Shown one piece after another: positions 17,187 to 26,105 of a stretch of DNA of 64,000 nucleotides. The notes beneath the pieces are model-generated. The model worked only from the letters and a program-made list of their open reading frames with translations, ran no database searches and was not told the DNA's origin. Numbering within the stretch: the first letter of the stretch is position 1; the number at the start of each line of letters is the position of its first letter. Source of the DNA: Paenibacillus sp. FSL H8-0548 (lineage in GTDB: Bacteria > Bacillota > Bacilli > Paenibacillales > Paenibacillaceae); contig NZ_CP152049.1 of assembly GCF_038630985.1 (NCBI RefSeq), positions 6,525,501 to 6,589,500 of the forward strand, given 5' to 3'. Both the position numbers and the translations under genes were made by a program.

Positions 17187-18083
17187 TTAATTCCCTTCCG
17201 GATGCCAGCCACCGAAAATACGAATAATCCGATAGTTCGCCACCTCTTCCGATGTCAGCTGTCGCGACCAGGATATGCGCTTGTCGGCTGCCGCTCCATC
17301 TCCCGTGCTGGCGTACTCCTCATAACGGCTCGTCGTCTCGCGATCCCGCTGTCCCCAGTTATGCCAGCCCTCCGCCGCAATCGATCCGTCGATCGATGTG
17401 CGGATGAATGCCACATGAGCGTATGGCCGCCAAGGCCTGCCCAAATAAACGTCCCGCACCCCTTCGCCGCCCGTAATGGTACAATCGAGGAACACGTAAC
17501 CAAAAGCTTCGCCATGCGGCGTAGACGCAGCCGTTATATAACCTCTTGAACGCTTATTATGCAGCTGGCATCGATCGAATACCGCCGTGGCCGCCCCGAA
17601 TATATAGTCCACATCGCCTTCGATGTAGCATTCGTTATAGTATTGCTTGCCCTTGCCCGTATACAGCGTATCCTGATCTCCCAGCAGCCTGACGCGGCGG
17701 AATACCACATGGCCGGCGTCAACGAAGGCAGCCACCGCTTGGCCCGTCCCCGGTCCGGAGGCGTTACGGATCGTGATGTTTTCCACTGTGAACCTTTCTG
17801 CGAGCACGTTCAGCGTACCCGTACGGAACGTCCCTAGCGGCTCGCCGTCGGCACCCAGCGTATGGGCGTTATCCGACCAAGTCAATATCGTTCGCTCTTG
17901 GTCTTCACCAAGAAGCAGAATAGGTGGAGCGGATGCAGGAATCGTTATCTTCTCCTCGTAAATGCCAGGCTTGATGCGGATCGTGACCGCTGCATCGCTT
18001 CCCTCCGGAACGGCATCGATCGCCTCCTGTAAACGGCTGTAGTCTGCTCTCTCCTTTTCGTCTATAGATACGGTAATCACCAT
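17187..18083 (-). CDS. Pectin methylesterase (CE8), lacking a signal peptide
   Basis: A 298-residue right-handed beta-helix enzyme that removes methyl esters from galacturonate. All CE8 signature positions are present: Gln115 in Gly-Gln-Ala-Val-Ala, Asp138 in Gly-Asp-Gln-Asp-Thr-Leu, nucleophile Asp159 in Asp-Val-Asp-Tyr-Ile-Phe-Gly, and Arg216 in Leu-Gly-Arg-Pro-Trp. The protein begins directly with the first beta-helix strand and has no signal peptide, unlike the usual secreted pectinesterases. It should therefore act in the cytoplasm on imported oligogalacturonides or methylated rhamnogalacturonan pieces. It sits 33 bases after the GH43 gene and 33 before the esterase, in one transcript. 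Confidence 0.93.
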   Translation of the reverse strand: MVITVSIDEKERADYSRLQEAIDAVPEGSDAAVTIRIKPGIYEEKITIPASAPPILLLGEDQERTILTWSDNAHTLGADGEPLGTFRTGTLNVLAERFTVENITIRNASGPGTGQAVAAFVDAGHVVFRRVRLLGDQDTLYTGKGKQYYNECYIEGDVDYIFGAATAVFDRCQLHNKRSRGYITAASTPHGEAFGYVFLDCTITGGEGVRDVYLGRPWRPYAHVAFIRTSIDGSIAAEGWHNWGQRDRETTSRYEEYASTGDGAAADKRISWSRQLTSEEVANYRIIRIFGGWHPEGN

Positions 18084-18116
18084 GGCTGCACTCCTTCCTG
18101 AGCAGAGATACGTTTC

Positions 18117-19688
18117 CTAATCATAGTCAAGCGGTTCATAGCTGAACCAATCAAAGTCCGCGTAATGGACGCGTCCTTCCTCGGCTCCAGCCGCATACAT
18201 CCCCATATACGCGCCGGTGAATCCTCCGGCCTTATCGGTGCTTAGTACGGTGCCGTCAGCATCCTCGCAAAGCGGCTGCCATTGCTCCGACTCGACCGGG
18301 CGCCAGTAGAAGCCGTATCGCTGACCGCGCGCCTCCACTCTTAAGAAGAGGCTCTCCCAGCTGTACGCGCTCGCCCCGAGTACACTTTCTTCCCCGTCCC
18401 TTCGCTGCGTAAGACGGATTTCCGTTACGCCGTCGAAGTTTCCGTATTCCACACGGAATTGGAAATCCGCGTTCTGAAGCAGCGCGATTCCCGCCGTGTC
18501 ACCCGCTTCCTGCGGGGCAAAGCACAACGACGTCTCGGCGCGGAAGCTCATATGCTGCTGCCGCCGTCCCACAAAAGACGGATTGTCGACGGAGGCCATG
18601 GACACCGGCTTCAGTGCCAGTCGCAAGAAACCGACATGCTCACTCAAGCTCCAGAACTCGTCGCGTGGCGTGCGAATAAAGTTCCAAATCGGCGACAGTT
18701 CCGGCGCATCGAAGTCGTCTCGCGAAGGAAGCTTCGGCCATGCAGTCTCCGGCAAGTCCGGTGCTTCGGCTACCTGCTCTACCATTCCTTTTCCCGGACT
18801 GACGACCGGCCACTCGCGCTCCCAAATAACGGGAACAAGGAATGTCTCGCGCCCTAGGTTTCGATAATAGCCGCCGTACGGACGCGAAGCGAGACATAGC
18901 ATCCACCAGTCGCCCTTCTGCGTCTCGATCAGCTCGCCATGGCCGACGTTCACGATCGGATAACTCCGTCCCAAATGCCGGTGAGTTAAAATCGGATTGC
19001 CTTTGTAGCCCTCGTACGGGCCTCCCGGCAACTCGCTGCGCGCAATCGTAATGGCATGGGTATGGCCCGTGCCGCCCTCCGCGATCAATAGATAATACCA
19101 ACTGCCGATTTTGTACAAATGCGGCCCTTCTTGGGCATGTCCAACCTTGAGCGCTCCCTGCCAAATGCTCGTCTTCGGCCCGACGAGACGTCCGCTCGCC
19201 AAATCCAGCTCCTGCAGCCAAATGTCCATATGCTTCGGATACAGCTGACCTTCCGGAGGAACCCTGTTGCCGGTATAATACACTTTGCCGTCTTCGTCAA
19301 AGAAGAGCGACGGATCAATTCCTGGCGCGTCATCCAGCCATACCGGATCGGACCAATTGCCCGCTGGATCGGTTGCCGTAACGTAAAAGTTATGGCACTC
19401 CTTCTCATTATCGACGAAAGTCGTGATCATATAATAAATGCCGTTATGATAGCGAATCGTAGGTGCCCATATGCCTCTTGAGGGTTGAATACCGTCCAGA
19501 TTGAGCTGGGACGGACGGTCAAGCACATGGCCAAGCTGGCGCCAATTCACAAGATCCTTACTGTGGAATATCGGCACCCCCGGAAAAAACTCGAAGCTGG
19601 ACGTTACCAGATAATAGTCCTCGCCGACTCGTATGGCGGATGGATCTGGATAAAAGCCCGACAAAATCGGATTTTGAAACTTGCGCAT
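18117..19688 (-). CDS. GH43 beta-xylosidase/alpha-L-arabinofuranosidase family enzyme
   Basis: A 523-residue cytoplasmic enzyme with a five-blade propeller (about 1-310) and a C-terminal beta-sandwich (about 320-520), the XynB/XylB layout. Catalytic residues are base Asp15 in Phe-Tyr-Pro-Asp-Pro-Ser, pKa-modulating Asp125 in Gly-Ile-Asp-Pro-Ser, and acid Glu187 in Gln-Glu-Gly-Pro-His. A start at 19730 is possible, but GGGAGG before the ATG at 19688 decides the shorter form; the extra residues are unlike the family. It leads the minus-strand operon and is divergent from the AraC sensor at 19886. In this context arabinose or xylose side chains of pectin are the likely targets. Its promoter carries a cre-like site. 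Confidence 0.92.
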   Translation of the reverse strand: MRKFQNPILSGFYPDPSAIRVGEDYYLVTSSFEFFPGVPIFHSKDLVNWRQLGHVLDRPSQLNLDGIQPSRGIWAPTIRYHNGIYYMITTFVDNEKECHNFYVTATDPAGNWSDPVWLDDAPGIDPSLFFDEDGKVYYTGNRVPPEGQLYPKHMDIWLQELDLASGRLVGPKTSIWQGALKVGHAQEGPHLYKIGSWYYLLIAEGGTGHTHAITIARSELPGGPYEGYKGNPILTHRHLGRSYPIVNVGHGELIETQKGDWWMLCLASRPYGGYYRNLGRETFLVPVIWEREWPVVSPGKGMVEQVAEAPDLPETAWPKLPSRDDFDAPELSPIWNFIRTPRDEFWSLSEHVGFLRLALKPVSMASVDNPSFVGRRQQHMSFRAETSLCFAPQEAGDTAGIALLQNADFQFRVEYGNFDGVTEIRLTQRRDGEESVLGASAYSWESLFLRVEARGQRYGFYWRPVESEQWQPLCEDADGTVLSTDKAGGFTGAYMGMYAAGAEEGRVHYADFDWFSYEPLDYD

Positions 19689-19714
19689 GTCTCTGCCTCC
19701 CTGTACGGTATGAA

Positions 19715-19765
19715 ATGTAAGCATTAACAAGTATAGTTCAAGAAAACGTTAGAATGTTCGAACAT
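19715..19765 (-). promoter_or_regulatory. Promoter region of the GH43 operon with cre-like site and palindrome
   Basis: On the minus strand, TATACT (19730-19735) is a good -10 box. ATGTTCGAACAT (19754-19765), a perfect 12-base palindrome, covers the -35 position and may be an operator. ATGTAAGCATTAACA (19715-19729) follows the -10 and matches the cre consensus except for one core base. The region is shared with the divergent regulator gene. Confidence 0.45.
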
Positions 19766-19885
19766 CCTTGCTTACTTTCCGATTTCTTATAGATCCTTGC
19801 TATCTAGACAAGCTGATTAGACAATCAAGCAGTTACGTTTCCTTGCAAATATGTGTATAGTTATGAGCGTAAAGGAGTGATTGCG

Positions 19886-22147
19886 ATGAGGGGAGAAAGG
19901 CAGCTGAAAATCAGATTTTTTATGAGTCTGACCTTAATATCGATCTGTTCGGTGCTTGTACTGGCTACCGCCTTGTTTTTGTGGTTCCGGGAAAAAACGA
20001 TCGCCAATGTCAATCAAGTAAATGAAAGCGTTCTCTTGAATACGGAGACAGTATTTGCGAAGTACATGGAATTGGTTCAAAACTATACGATGGACTTCTA
20101 TCGCAACCCCAACATTAATACAGTGATGCAGAGCGGCGACAACAGCTGGAGCGACCAGCTGTACAGCGCGCTAAGCCAAATGCGCGGCACGCTGACGGTC
20201 AACGCTTTTCTGGAAAATGCCTATATTATGGGACAGAACGGTCCGGTCCTCATGTTCGAGAACAATCCGCTCAGCGTGCCGGCAAAGGAAGAGCTGTATC
20301 GGCGTGTCAAGGACAGCGAGATCAAACAATCGCCGTATGTATGGACGGCTACGATGAACAGCGGCGCGGAGGAGACGCTGATGACGACCTTCTTTAATGA
20401 CCGGGCTTTCACCAGCAGCGAATATAACGGAGCGATTGCTATGACCATCAATTTGCGAAAGCTTCAAGAAAACGTGTTCCGAAGCAACGATGACGGCGGT
20501 ACGCGATATGCGGTTCTGGATGCGAATGGCCTACTCCTCATGCAGAACGGACCGTCAGGAACGAATTTTGACACCGACATGCTGCGGCAGATCGTAACCG
20601 GTGAGGACAATATCGGTACGCTTATATGGAAGTACGGCAACGGGAGCAAGGAGATGATTACGTTTCGCAAGGCGCAGCAGGGCGAACTGTGGTTTCTTTC
20701 GGAAACGTCATACAAGGACAGCATCCGCGACATATCGAACGCCTTGAACTTGATGATCGGGCTTTGTCTGGCGCTGATCGCCGCCGCTGCGGCCGTCGCC
20801 GCGTTCGTCTCGCATCGCATGTACAAGCCTATAGGTCGTTTGTTCGGCAATATCCGCAATCTGACCGGCGATCGGCCGGCCTTCGCCCATGGTGGAGGCT
20901 TCGAAGAGGCAAATCGGGAGCTGGAGCGAATCGCCGGCCGGTTCGGGGAGCTGAAGCGAGAGAACGAGGACAGCGAACTGCTTCGCTGGCTCACTTCGCC
21001 CTACCGTTCCGGTGAGCATCTGCCGTCCGCGCTTCCGCCAACCGAAGATTCTTCGGGCAATGCTGCATTTGTCGTGGCGGTGCTGCAGTTGAATCGCTCC
21101 GTCTTTACGAGCGGCGTCAATGACGAGGCATGGATGGAGCAGATCAAACGGCTGCCTAAGCTGACCGAGCAATTGTTCGGCAATATGGCCGCTTGCCGAG
21201 GGTTTTTCCCTCATCCGGAGTCCGCTGTCCTCATTGTCAGCGAGACGACCACAGGCAGCTTCGGCGATTACGGCCTGTCGCGCGAACGATGGGCACAGCT
21301 AGAGAAACAAATACGCTCATGGCCGGAAATGACATGCGGGATCGGCATCAGCCGACTGTCAACGGACGCCGCCCAGTTGAAGCAGTTGTATGACGAAGCA
21401 AGCGGCTGCTTGCAATATATGAAGTTTCAATATCACGCAACCGTTATTTATGCGGATGACTCGATTCACCTGAACAGCAGTCCGATACCGGATCCTACGC
21501 TGGAGGCTGTGCTTCAGGTCGTACGAAACCAGGAGCTTGAGCTGATTCCCGCAGCAATCGAGCGGCTGCTGGCCGCGGCAGGCAGCTACCGAGCGGAACA
21601 AGTAACGATTGCTCTATCCAGACTTGCCTCGGGGCTGAATAAAATCGGAGTTGCTGGCCTTACAGACGGAGCCGAACGACATTCGGACTTTTTGGAGCAT
21701 TACCAGCGCATATGGCGCATCACGAGTTATGAAGAGCTTAGAGGCTGGCTGGAGCAGCTCTGCTTGAGTGTCTGCGCGAAGCTGAAGGAGCTAAATACGG
21801 TGCAGACCCGCGACTTGGCGAACGAAGCGATGGACTATATCCAGAAGCGCTACGGCGACCAGACGTTATCGCTCAACAACTTAGCCGACAAGCTGGCGAT
21901 CAGCCCTCCGTATCTGAGCCGCCTCATAACCGAGGCGACGGGCAGCAGCTTCCCTGACTTCGTCAACTTCGTCCGGCTAGAGCATGCGCGCACCTTGCTC
22001 ATGTCCGAGCTTGAGCTCGATATTCGGGAGATCGCGGAAAGATCGGGTTACAGCAGCAGCACCTATTTCACCACCTTGTTCAAAAAACGTTACGGCGTTA
22101 CACCCTCCAAATGGCGCTTGAATCATATCCTACAGCAAAATGATTAA
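19886..22147 (+). CDS. Membrane-bound AraC-family regulator with extracellular sensor domain
   Basis: A 753-residue one-component sensor common in Paenibacillus. Helix 1 lies just after a short basic N-terminus (about residues 10-36), then an extracellular domain of about 240 residues, then helix 2 (Leu/Ile/Ala-rich, about 285-310). A cytoplasmic linker follows, with the C-terminal ~100 residues forming the AraC DNA-binding domain (Leu-Ala-Ile-Ser-Pro-Pro-Tyr-Leu-Ser-Arg-Leu and Gly-Tyr-Ser-Ser-Ser-Thr-Tyr-Phe-Thr-Thr-Leu-Phe). No kinase or receiver domain is present. AAAGGAG before the ATG at 19886 is preferred over a start at 19853. It lies upstream of the LplB/YtcP-type importer genes and divergent from the GH43 operon, so it likely controls both. 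The 18-base direct repeats at 22324-22384 are its probable target. Confidence 0.9.
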   Translation: MRGERQLKIRFFMSLTLISICSVLVLATALFLWFREKTIANVNQVNESVLLNTETVFAKYMELVQNYTMDFYRNPNINTVMQSGDNSWSDQLYSALSQMRGTLTVNAFLENAYIMGQNGPVLMFENNPLSVPAKEELYRRVKDSEIKQSPYVWTATMNSGAEETLMTTFFNDRAFTSSEYNGAIAMTINLRKLQENVFRSNDDGGTRYAVLDANGLLLMQNGPSGTNFDTDMLRQIVTGEDNIGTLIWKYGNGSKEMITFRKAQQGELWFLSETSYKDSIRDISNALNLMIGLCLALIAAAAAVAAFVSHRMYKPIGRLFGNIRNLTGDRPAFAHGGGFEEANRELERIAGRFGELKRENEDSELLRWLTSPYRSGEHLPSALPPTEDSSGNAAFVVAVLQLNRSVFTSGVNDEAWMEQIKRLPKLTEQLFGNMAACRGFFPHPESAVLIVSETTTGSFGDYGLSRERWAQLEKQIRSWPEMTCGIGISRLSTDAAQLKQLYDEASGCLQYMKFQYHATVIYADDSIHLNSSPIPDPTLEAVLQVVRNQELELIPAAIERLLAAAGSYRAEQVTIALSRLASGLNKIGVAGLTDGAERHSDFLEHYQRIWRITSYEELRGWLEQLCLSVCAKLKELNTVQTRDLANEAMDYIQKRYGDQTLSLNNLADKLAISPPYLSRLITEATGSSFPDFVNFVRLEHARTLLMSELELDIREIAERSGYSSSTYFTTLFKKRYGVTPSKWRLNHILQQND

Positions 22148-22262
22148 TTAACCATAGCTTGCAAGGTGGAACGGCTGTCGCCGTCCTTATGGCGGTGCGC
22201 GTTTCGTTCCGGAGAAATATAGAGAAAGTATGGCCAAATGATATACTTTCCTATATTTTTAG

Positions 22263-22296
22263 AAATCCCTCCAAAGGATGCTTGGAGGGATTTTTT
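22263..22296 (+). terminator. Rho-independent terminator after the AraC sensor gene
   Basis: A perfect 12-base-pair stem (22263-22274 with 22282-22293) and a run of T residues separate the regulator transcript from the importer operon. Confidence 0.9.
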
Positions 22297-22323
22297 ATGG
22301 TCAAAAATGATTGTCCAAATGGT

Positions 22324-22384
22324 TATTTAAGCTTTTTCACTTTTTTTAAGCCATCTGAACCCGTCATATTTAAGCTTTTTCACT
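22324..22384 (+). promoter_or_regulatory. Exact 18-base direct repeat, probable AraC-type operator
   Basis: TATTTAAGCTTTTTCACT occurs at 22324-22341 and 22367-22384, 43 bases apart start to start (about four helical turns). The downstream copy ends 14 bases before the predicted -35. Direct repeats beside a -35 are the typical arrangement for AraC-family activators. Confidence 0.65.
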
Positions 22385-22390
22385 TCTTTA

Positions 22391-22428
22391 TGATAGCGTT
22401 TACATTTCCGGCGGATATATGCTGTATT
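22391..22428 (+). promoter_or_regulatory. Promoter of the importer operon with cre site
   Basis: TTTACA (22399-22404) and TGTATT (22423-22428) with an 18-base spacer form a plausible promoter. The minus strand of 22391-22405 (ATGTAAACGCTATCA) fits the cre consensus at every position and overlaps the -35, so CcpA could block it. Confidence 0.6.
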
Positions 22429-22508
22429 CAGGTAAGCACACCGCCTCTTCGTTACATCAAGCGACGGCAGGCTTCCATTTTACCGAGATCTTGAAGGAGT
22501 GATTAACG

Positions 22509-23465
22509 ATGTCAGACGAAGCGTTACAGGCGTCCAGACCCGCAGGCCGCAAGAGCCGACTCCAAGCGCTGCGCAACGACAGCCCGCTTCTGCTGCTTGC
22601 GCTGCCCGGAGTTATTGTATTGATTCTGTTCGCCTACCTGCCTATGAGCGGCCTCATCCTCGTTTTCAAAAACTACAATTATAATGGAGGCATATTCGGA
22701 AGCCCTTGGGCGGGCTTCGAAAATTTCAATTTTTTCTTCTCCAGCATGGACAGCGCGATTCGCGCGACTCGCAACACCGTCATGCTGAACGTACTGTATA
22801 TGCTGACTGGCACGTTCTTCTCGGTCTCGATCGCCATTATATTGAACGAGCTGAGAAGCAAGTCCTTCATTAAAATCACGCAAAGCGTCATGTTTTTTCC
22901 TTATTTTATTTCCTGGATCGTCATCGGCGCCATTCTGTTCTCCCTCCTGGACTACGATAAGGGGCTGATCAACCGACTGTTCAGCACGTTCGGCATGGCG
23001 CCAGTCGACTGGTATTCCGATCCGTGGATGTTCGTCGTCATTCTGGTCGCCGCGAACATCTGGAAGAGCGCGGGCTATGGAGCAATCATCTATTACGCGG
23101 TCCTCCAAGGCATCGATACGTCTTATTATGAAGCAGCCCGAATAGACGGCGCATCCAGAATTCAGTTGATTACGCGCATTACGCTGCCGCTGCTCATTCC
23201 ATCAATTATCCTACTGACGCTGCTCAGCATCGGCGGCATGCTGAAGGGCGACCTCAGCATGATTATGGGGGTTACGTTCCTCAATCCGCTGTTGCTTCCG
23301 ACGACCGACATTATCGACGTGTACGTGTATCGGACGGCGATCCGATCAGGGGAGTTCGGCTTCGCTTCGGCGATTACGTTGTATCAGTCCGTATTCGGAT
23401 TTATCCTTGTCCTGGTCGCGAACAAGCTCGCAGGCTGGTATGACAAAGAAAGCAAACTATTTTAG
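22509..23465 (+). CDS. ABC transporter permease, LplB/YteP type
   Basis: A 318-residue inner-membrane permease. It carries the LplB-family N-terminal segment Tyr-Leu-Pro-Met-Ser-Gly-Leu-Ile-Leu-Val-Phe-Lys-Asn-Tyr, six hydrophobic helices, and the EAA loop Tyr-Tyr-Glu-Ala-Ala-Arg-Ile-Asp-Gly-Ala. In Bacillus subtilis the related YteP works with YtcP and YtcQ to import rhamnogalacturonan oligosaccharides; here the same gene set stands beside pectin genes. GAAGGAG precedes the ATG. It is the first gene of the importer operon, downstream of a promoter with direct repeats and a cre site. Confidence 0.92.
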   Translation: MSDEALQASRPAGRKSRLQALRNDSPLLLLALPGVIVLILFAYLPMSGLILVFKNYNYNGGIFGSPWAGFENFNFFFSSMDSAIRATRNTVMLNVLYMLTGTFFSVSIAIILNELRSKSFIKITQSVMFFPYFISWIVIGAILFSLLDYDKGLINRLFSTFGMAPVDWYSDPWMFVVILVAANIWKSAGYGAIIYYAVLQGIDTSYYEAARIDGASRIQLITRITLPLLIPSIILLTLLSIGGMLKGDLSMIMGVTFLNPLLLPTTDIIDVYVYRTAIRSGEFGFASAITLYQSVFGFILVLVANKLAGWYDKESKLF

Positions 23466-23477
23466 GAGACATGCGCT

Positions 23478-24365
23478 ATGGCTACTATGCAAGAAAATCG
23501 AACGCTTATCATTATTTTCTACATTTGCATCGGCATATTCGCCCTCATCTGTCTGGCGCCGTTCGTGCTTGCCTTATCCGGCTCGCTGTCGACGGAATCG
23601 AAGCTCGCAGCGGAAGGCTACTCCTTCCTGCCTCGCGGATTCAGCCTGGACACTTACGCCTTCATGTTCAACTCGAAGGCAGATCAGATCTTCCAGGCTT
23701 ACTTGACCTCCGTCGTCGTCACGGTGCTCGGCACCGCATGCGCTGTGCTCGTTACGACCGCTTATGCTTACGTGATCTCGGCCAAAGGCTTCCGCTATCG
23801 CAATTTTTTCGCCTTTCTGGCGTATTTCACAATGCTCTTCAGCGGGGGCACGCTGCCTTGGTATATTTTGAGCACCAAATATTATCATCTAGACGACACG
23901 CTTGCGGGGCTGTTCGTTCCTTATCTGCTCAACGTATTTCTCATGTACCTGCAAGCCAACTATTTCAAAAGCATTCCGCACGAGATTGTCGAATCGGCGC
24001 AAATCGACGGGGCGGGCCACATCCGCATCTTCTTCCGGATCATGCTGCCGCTCGGCCAAGTCGGCCTCGTCACCATCTCGCTGTTCTACGCGCTGCAGTT
24101 CTGGAACGACTTCTACCTCTCGTTAATGCTGATCTCGGACCAGAATCTGTACACGATTCAATACATGATGTACTTCATGATGTCGAACATTCAATATCTT
24201 GCGTCGGGAAACAGTACGCAGATCGGCGGCGCTGTAATCGCCCCGCCGCTCGAAACCGCCAAGATGGCCATGACCTGCCTGACCGTGCTGCCTATCGCCA
24301 TCTTGTATCCGTTCCTCCAGCGTTATTTTGTCAGGGGCATTATCGTCGGCTCCGTTAAGGGCTAG
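23478..24365 (+). CDS. ABC transporter permease, LplC/YtcP type
   Basis: A 295-residue inner-membrane permease, partner of the preceding gene, 12 bases downstream. It has six helices, Met-Leu-Phe-Ser-Gly-Gly-Thr-Leu-Pro-Trp-Tyr typical of LplC/YtcP, the EAA loop Glu-Ile-Val-Glu-Ser-Ala-Gln-Ile-Asp-Gly-Ala, and the C-terminus Gly-Ile-Ile-Val-Gly-Ser-Val-Lys-Gly. Start ATG follows an AGGAG site. No ATPase accompanies it, as usual for this family in Firmicutes, where a shared MsmX-like ATPase serves several importers. Confidence 0.93.
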   Translation: MATMQENRTLIIIFYICIGIFALICLAPFVLALSGSLSTESKLAAEGYSFLPRGFSLDTYAFMFNSKADQIFQAYLTSVVVTVLGTACAVLVTTAYAYVISAKGFRYRNFFAFLAYFTMLFSGGTLPWYILSTKYYHLDDTLAGLFVPYLLNVFLMYLQANYFKSIPHEIVESAQIDGAGHIRIFFRIMLPLGQVGLVTISLFYALQFWNDFYLSLMLISDQNLYTIQYMMYFMMSNIQYLASGNSTQIGGAVIAPPLETAKMAMTCLTVLPIAILYPFLQRYFVRGIIVGSVKG

Positions 24366-24486
24366 CTTGTTCATCATCGAACTGGTTGTACATGGTATGA
24401 TGGAACCATCCAAGCGATAAGTATCGGGGCCGTTCCCTCATGCCATTAAACAATAAATAAACAGAACATAACAGGAGGGTTCACGC

Positions 24487-25995
24487 ATGTTAAAGAAACG
24501 AGTATGGGTAAGTCTGTTCCTCGCAACGCTGCTTCTCCTCTCTGCCTGCAGCAAGGGCGGCGAGACGGGTGGAACGCCGGGAAGCACTGCCGGCGGAAAT
24601 AATGAAAGCGCTGGCACGGAGCTTAAGCCTGCCGAGCTGAAGATCATTCTCTATGGAGAGGAATCTCCACGTATGAAGGCGCTTGCGAAAGCCGAATTCA
24701 AGGATCTTGTCAAAAAAGAAATTAACGCCGACATCGAGTTTCAATTTATCCCATGGACCGAATACGGCGGCGGCAAAACCGATCTCATGCTGTCGACCGG
24801 CGAAGATTTCGCAACCTACACCGATACGAACTATATGGTCAAATCCGTAGCCAAAGGAATGTACGCAGACCTGACTCCTTATATGGAAACCGTTGCCGCG
24901 GATATGAAAAAAACAGTCGACGACAATTCATTCAAAGCGTTCCAGCTAGGCGGCAAGCAATATGCCATTCCGGTCGGCAACAAGCCAAACTCTGGCGAAT
25001 TCTACAGCGTGCTCGTCCGTCAGGATCTTCTCGAGGAGGTTGGCATGAGCAGTGTGTCGTCGCTCGCGGAGCTTGAGCAATTTTACGATAAAGTGCATGC
25101 CGCTCATCCGGAGCTGGTCGGCTATGCAAGCACGGATGCCCGCAGAATGCTGATGTACGAATATACGGACAAAAATCTGTATTGGCAAAACGATTTCCTT
25201 GCGATTGACGAATCGAGCGATGACGATCAATTGATTAGCTGGTTCGAAAGCGAAGAGTTCAAAGCCTACTCCCAGCTTATGAGAAGCTGGTACGTGAAGG
25301 GGATTATTCCAAGGTACGCCGCGACCAATACGCCGCAGCTGCAATCCGATTGGAACTCGGGCAAAGCGATGTTCTGGGCAGGTACGGCGGCGCGTCCGTT
25401 CGAAGGCGCAGCGACGATCTCCCAAGCCGTCCCGACAGCCAAGCTCACGAACTATTTCCTAAGCAAGGATTTGCCTAAGATCAGCCGCGGCACGTACAGC
25501 ACCGCTTGGTTCGTATCCTCCAATGCCGCCGATCCGGAACGTTATGTGATGTTCTTCAATCTGCTGCAAAAAAATCAGGAGCTATACGACCTGTTTGCTT
25601 ACGGCATCCTGGATAAAGACTACTCACTTGACGAAAACGGCCGTCTGACGCGAATTACGTCCGATTCCCTTATTCCCGACTGGCTGCTGATGAACAAAAA
25701 CTTTATTCGCTTCGACAAAACCGTACCCGACGATTTCATTGCGCAATACAAAGTATGGGACGACGAAGCGATCATTTCCAAAGGCGCGGGCTTCAACTTC
25801 GACAATGCTCCGGTCAAAAATGAAGAAACGAAGATCAACGGCGTCTTCTCCGAGTTTCTGGCGCCGATCGCCAGCGGCTTCCTTGACTACGAGGAAAACT
25901 TCCCGAGAGCGCTTGATAAGCTAAAGGCAGCGGGCTTCTACACCTATCTCGCGGAATACCAAAAGCAATTCTCGGCATGGTACGCAGCAAACTAA
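24487..25995 (+). CDS. Solute-binding lipoprotein, LplA/YtcQ type
   Basis: A 502-residue lipoprotein with an N-terminal Met-Leu-Lys-Lys-Arg signal and lipobox Leu-Leu-Ser-Ala-Cys21. It is longer than maltose-type binding proteins, as expected for LplA/YtcQ relatives, which bind larger oligosaccharides. Tyr-Ala-Ile-Pro-Val-Gly-Asn-Lys-Pro-Asn and Val-Arg-Gln-Asp-Leu-Leu-Glu are family-like segments. It follows the permeases by 121 bases, a gap with no clear hairpin, and has a strong AGGAGGG site. A hairpin after its stop closes the operon. The likely ligand is a rhamnogalacturonan-derived oligosaccharide, inferred from the adjoining enzymes and the B. subtilis counterpart. Confidence 0.92.
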   Translation: MLKKRVWVSLFLATLLLLSACSKGGETGGTPGSTAGGNNESAGTELKPAELKIILYGEESPRMKALAKAEFKDLVKKEINADIEFQFIPWTEYGGGKTDLMLSTGEDFATYTDTNYMVKSVAKGMYADLTPYMETVAADMKKTVDDNSFKAFQLGGKQYAIPVGNKPNSGEFYSVLVRQDLLEEVGMSSVSSLAELEQFYDKVHAAHPELVGYASTDARRMLMYEYTDKNLYWQNDFLAIDESSDDDQLISWFESEEFKAYSQLMRSWYVKGIIPRYAATNTPQLQSDWNSGKAMFWAGTAARPFEGAATISQAVPTAKLTNYFLSKDLPKISRGTYSTAWFVSSNAADPERYVMFFNLLQKNQELYDLFAYGILDKDYSLDENGRLTRITSDSLIPDWLLMNKNFIRFDKTVPDDFIAQYKVWDDEAIISKGAGFNFDNAPVKNEETKINGVFSEFLAPIASGFLDYEENFPRALDKLKAAGFYTYLAEYQKQFSAWYAAN

Positions 25996-26009
25996 AAAAT
26001 AAAACCAAA

Positions 26010-26046
26010 AGGCGAAACAGCAGCTTATCCAAGCTCTGTTTCGCCT
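26010..26046 (+). terminator. Terminator hairpin after the binding lipoprotein
   Basis: An 11-base-pair stem (26010-26020 with 26036-26046) with a further AGCTT/AAGCT pairing inside lies 15 bases after the stop codon. The T-tract is weak on the plus strand. Confidence 0.65.
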
Positions 26047-26105
26047 CTTGCTTACCGGCCATGCAAAGCGATACTTGATAGAATGACTAAGGGGGCACTA
26101 TAAGG

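Noticed and set aside
19754..19765. ATGTTCGAACAT as a LexA (SOS) box
   Set aside because: The Firmicute SOS box needs GAAC-N4-GTTC; here the half sites are in the opposite order, so I treat it as a generic palindrome.
22159..22494. 111-codon plus-strand frame before the importer operon
   Set aside because: It spans a terminator, exact direct repeats and a promoter, and encodes a Phe/Lys-rich sequence with no family resemblance.
23471..24358. 295-codon plus-strand frame overlapping the YtcP-type permease
   Set aside because: It is rich in Arg, His and Cys, with no membrane helices, and is out of frame with a clear permease.
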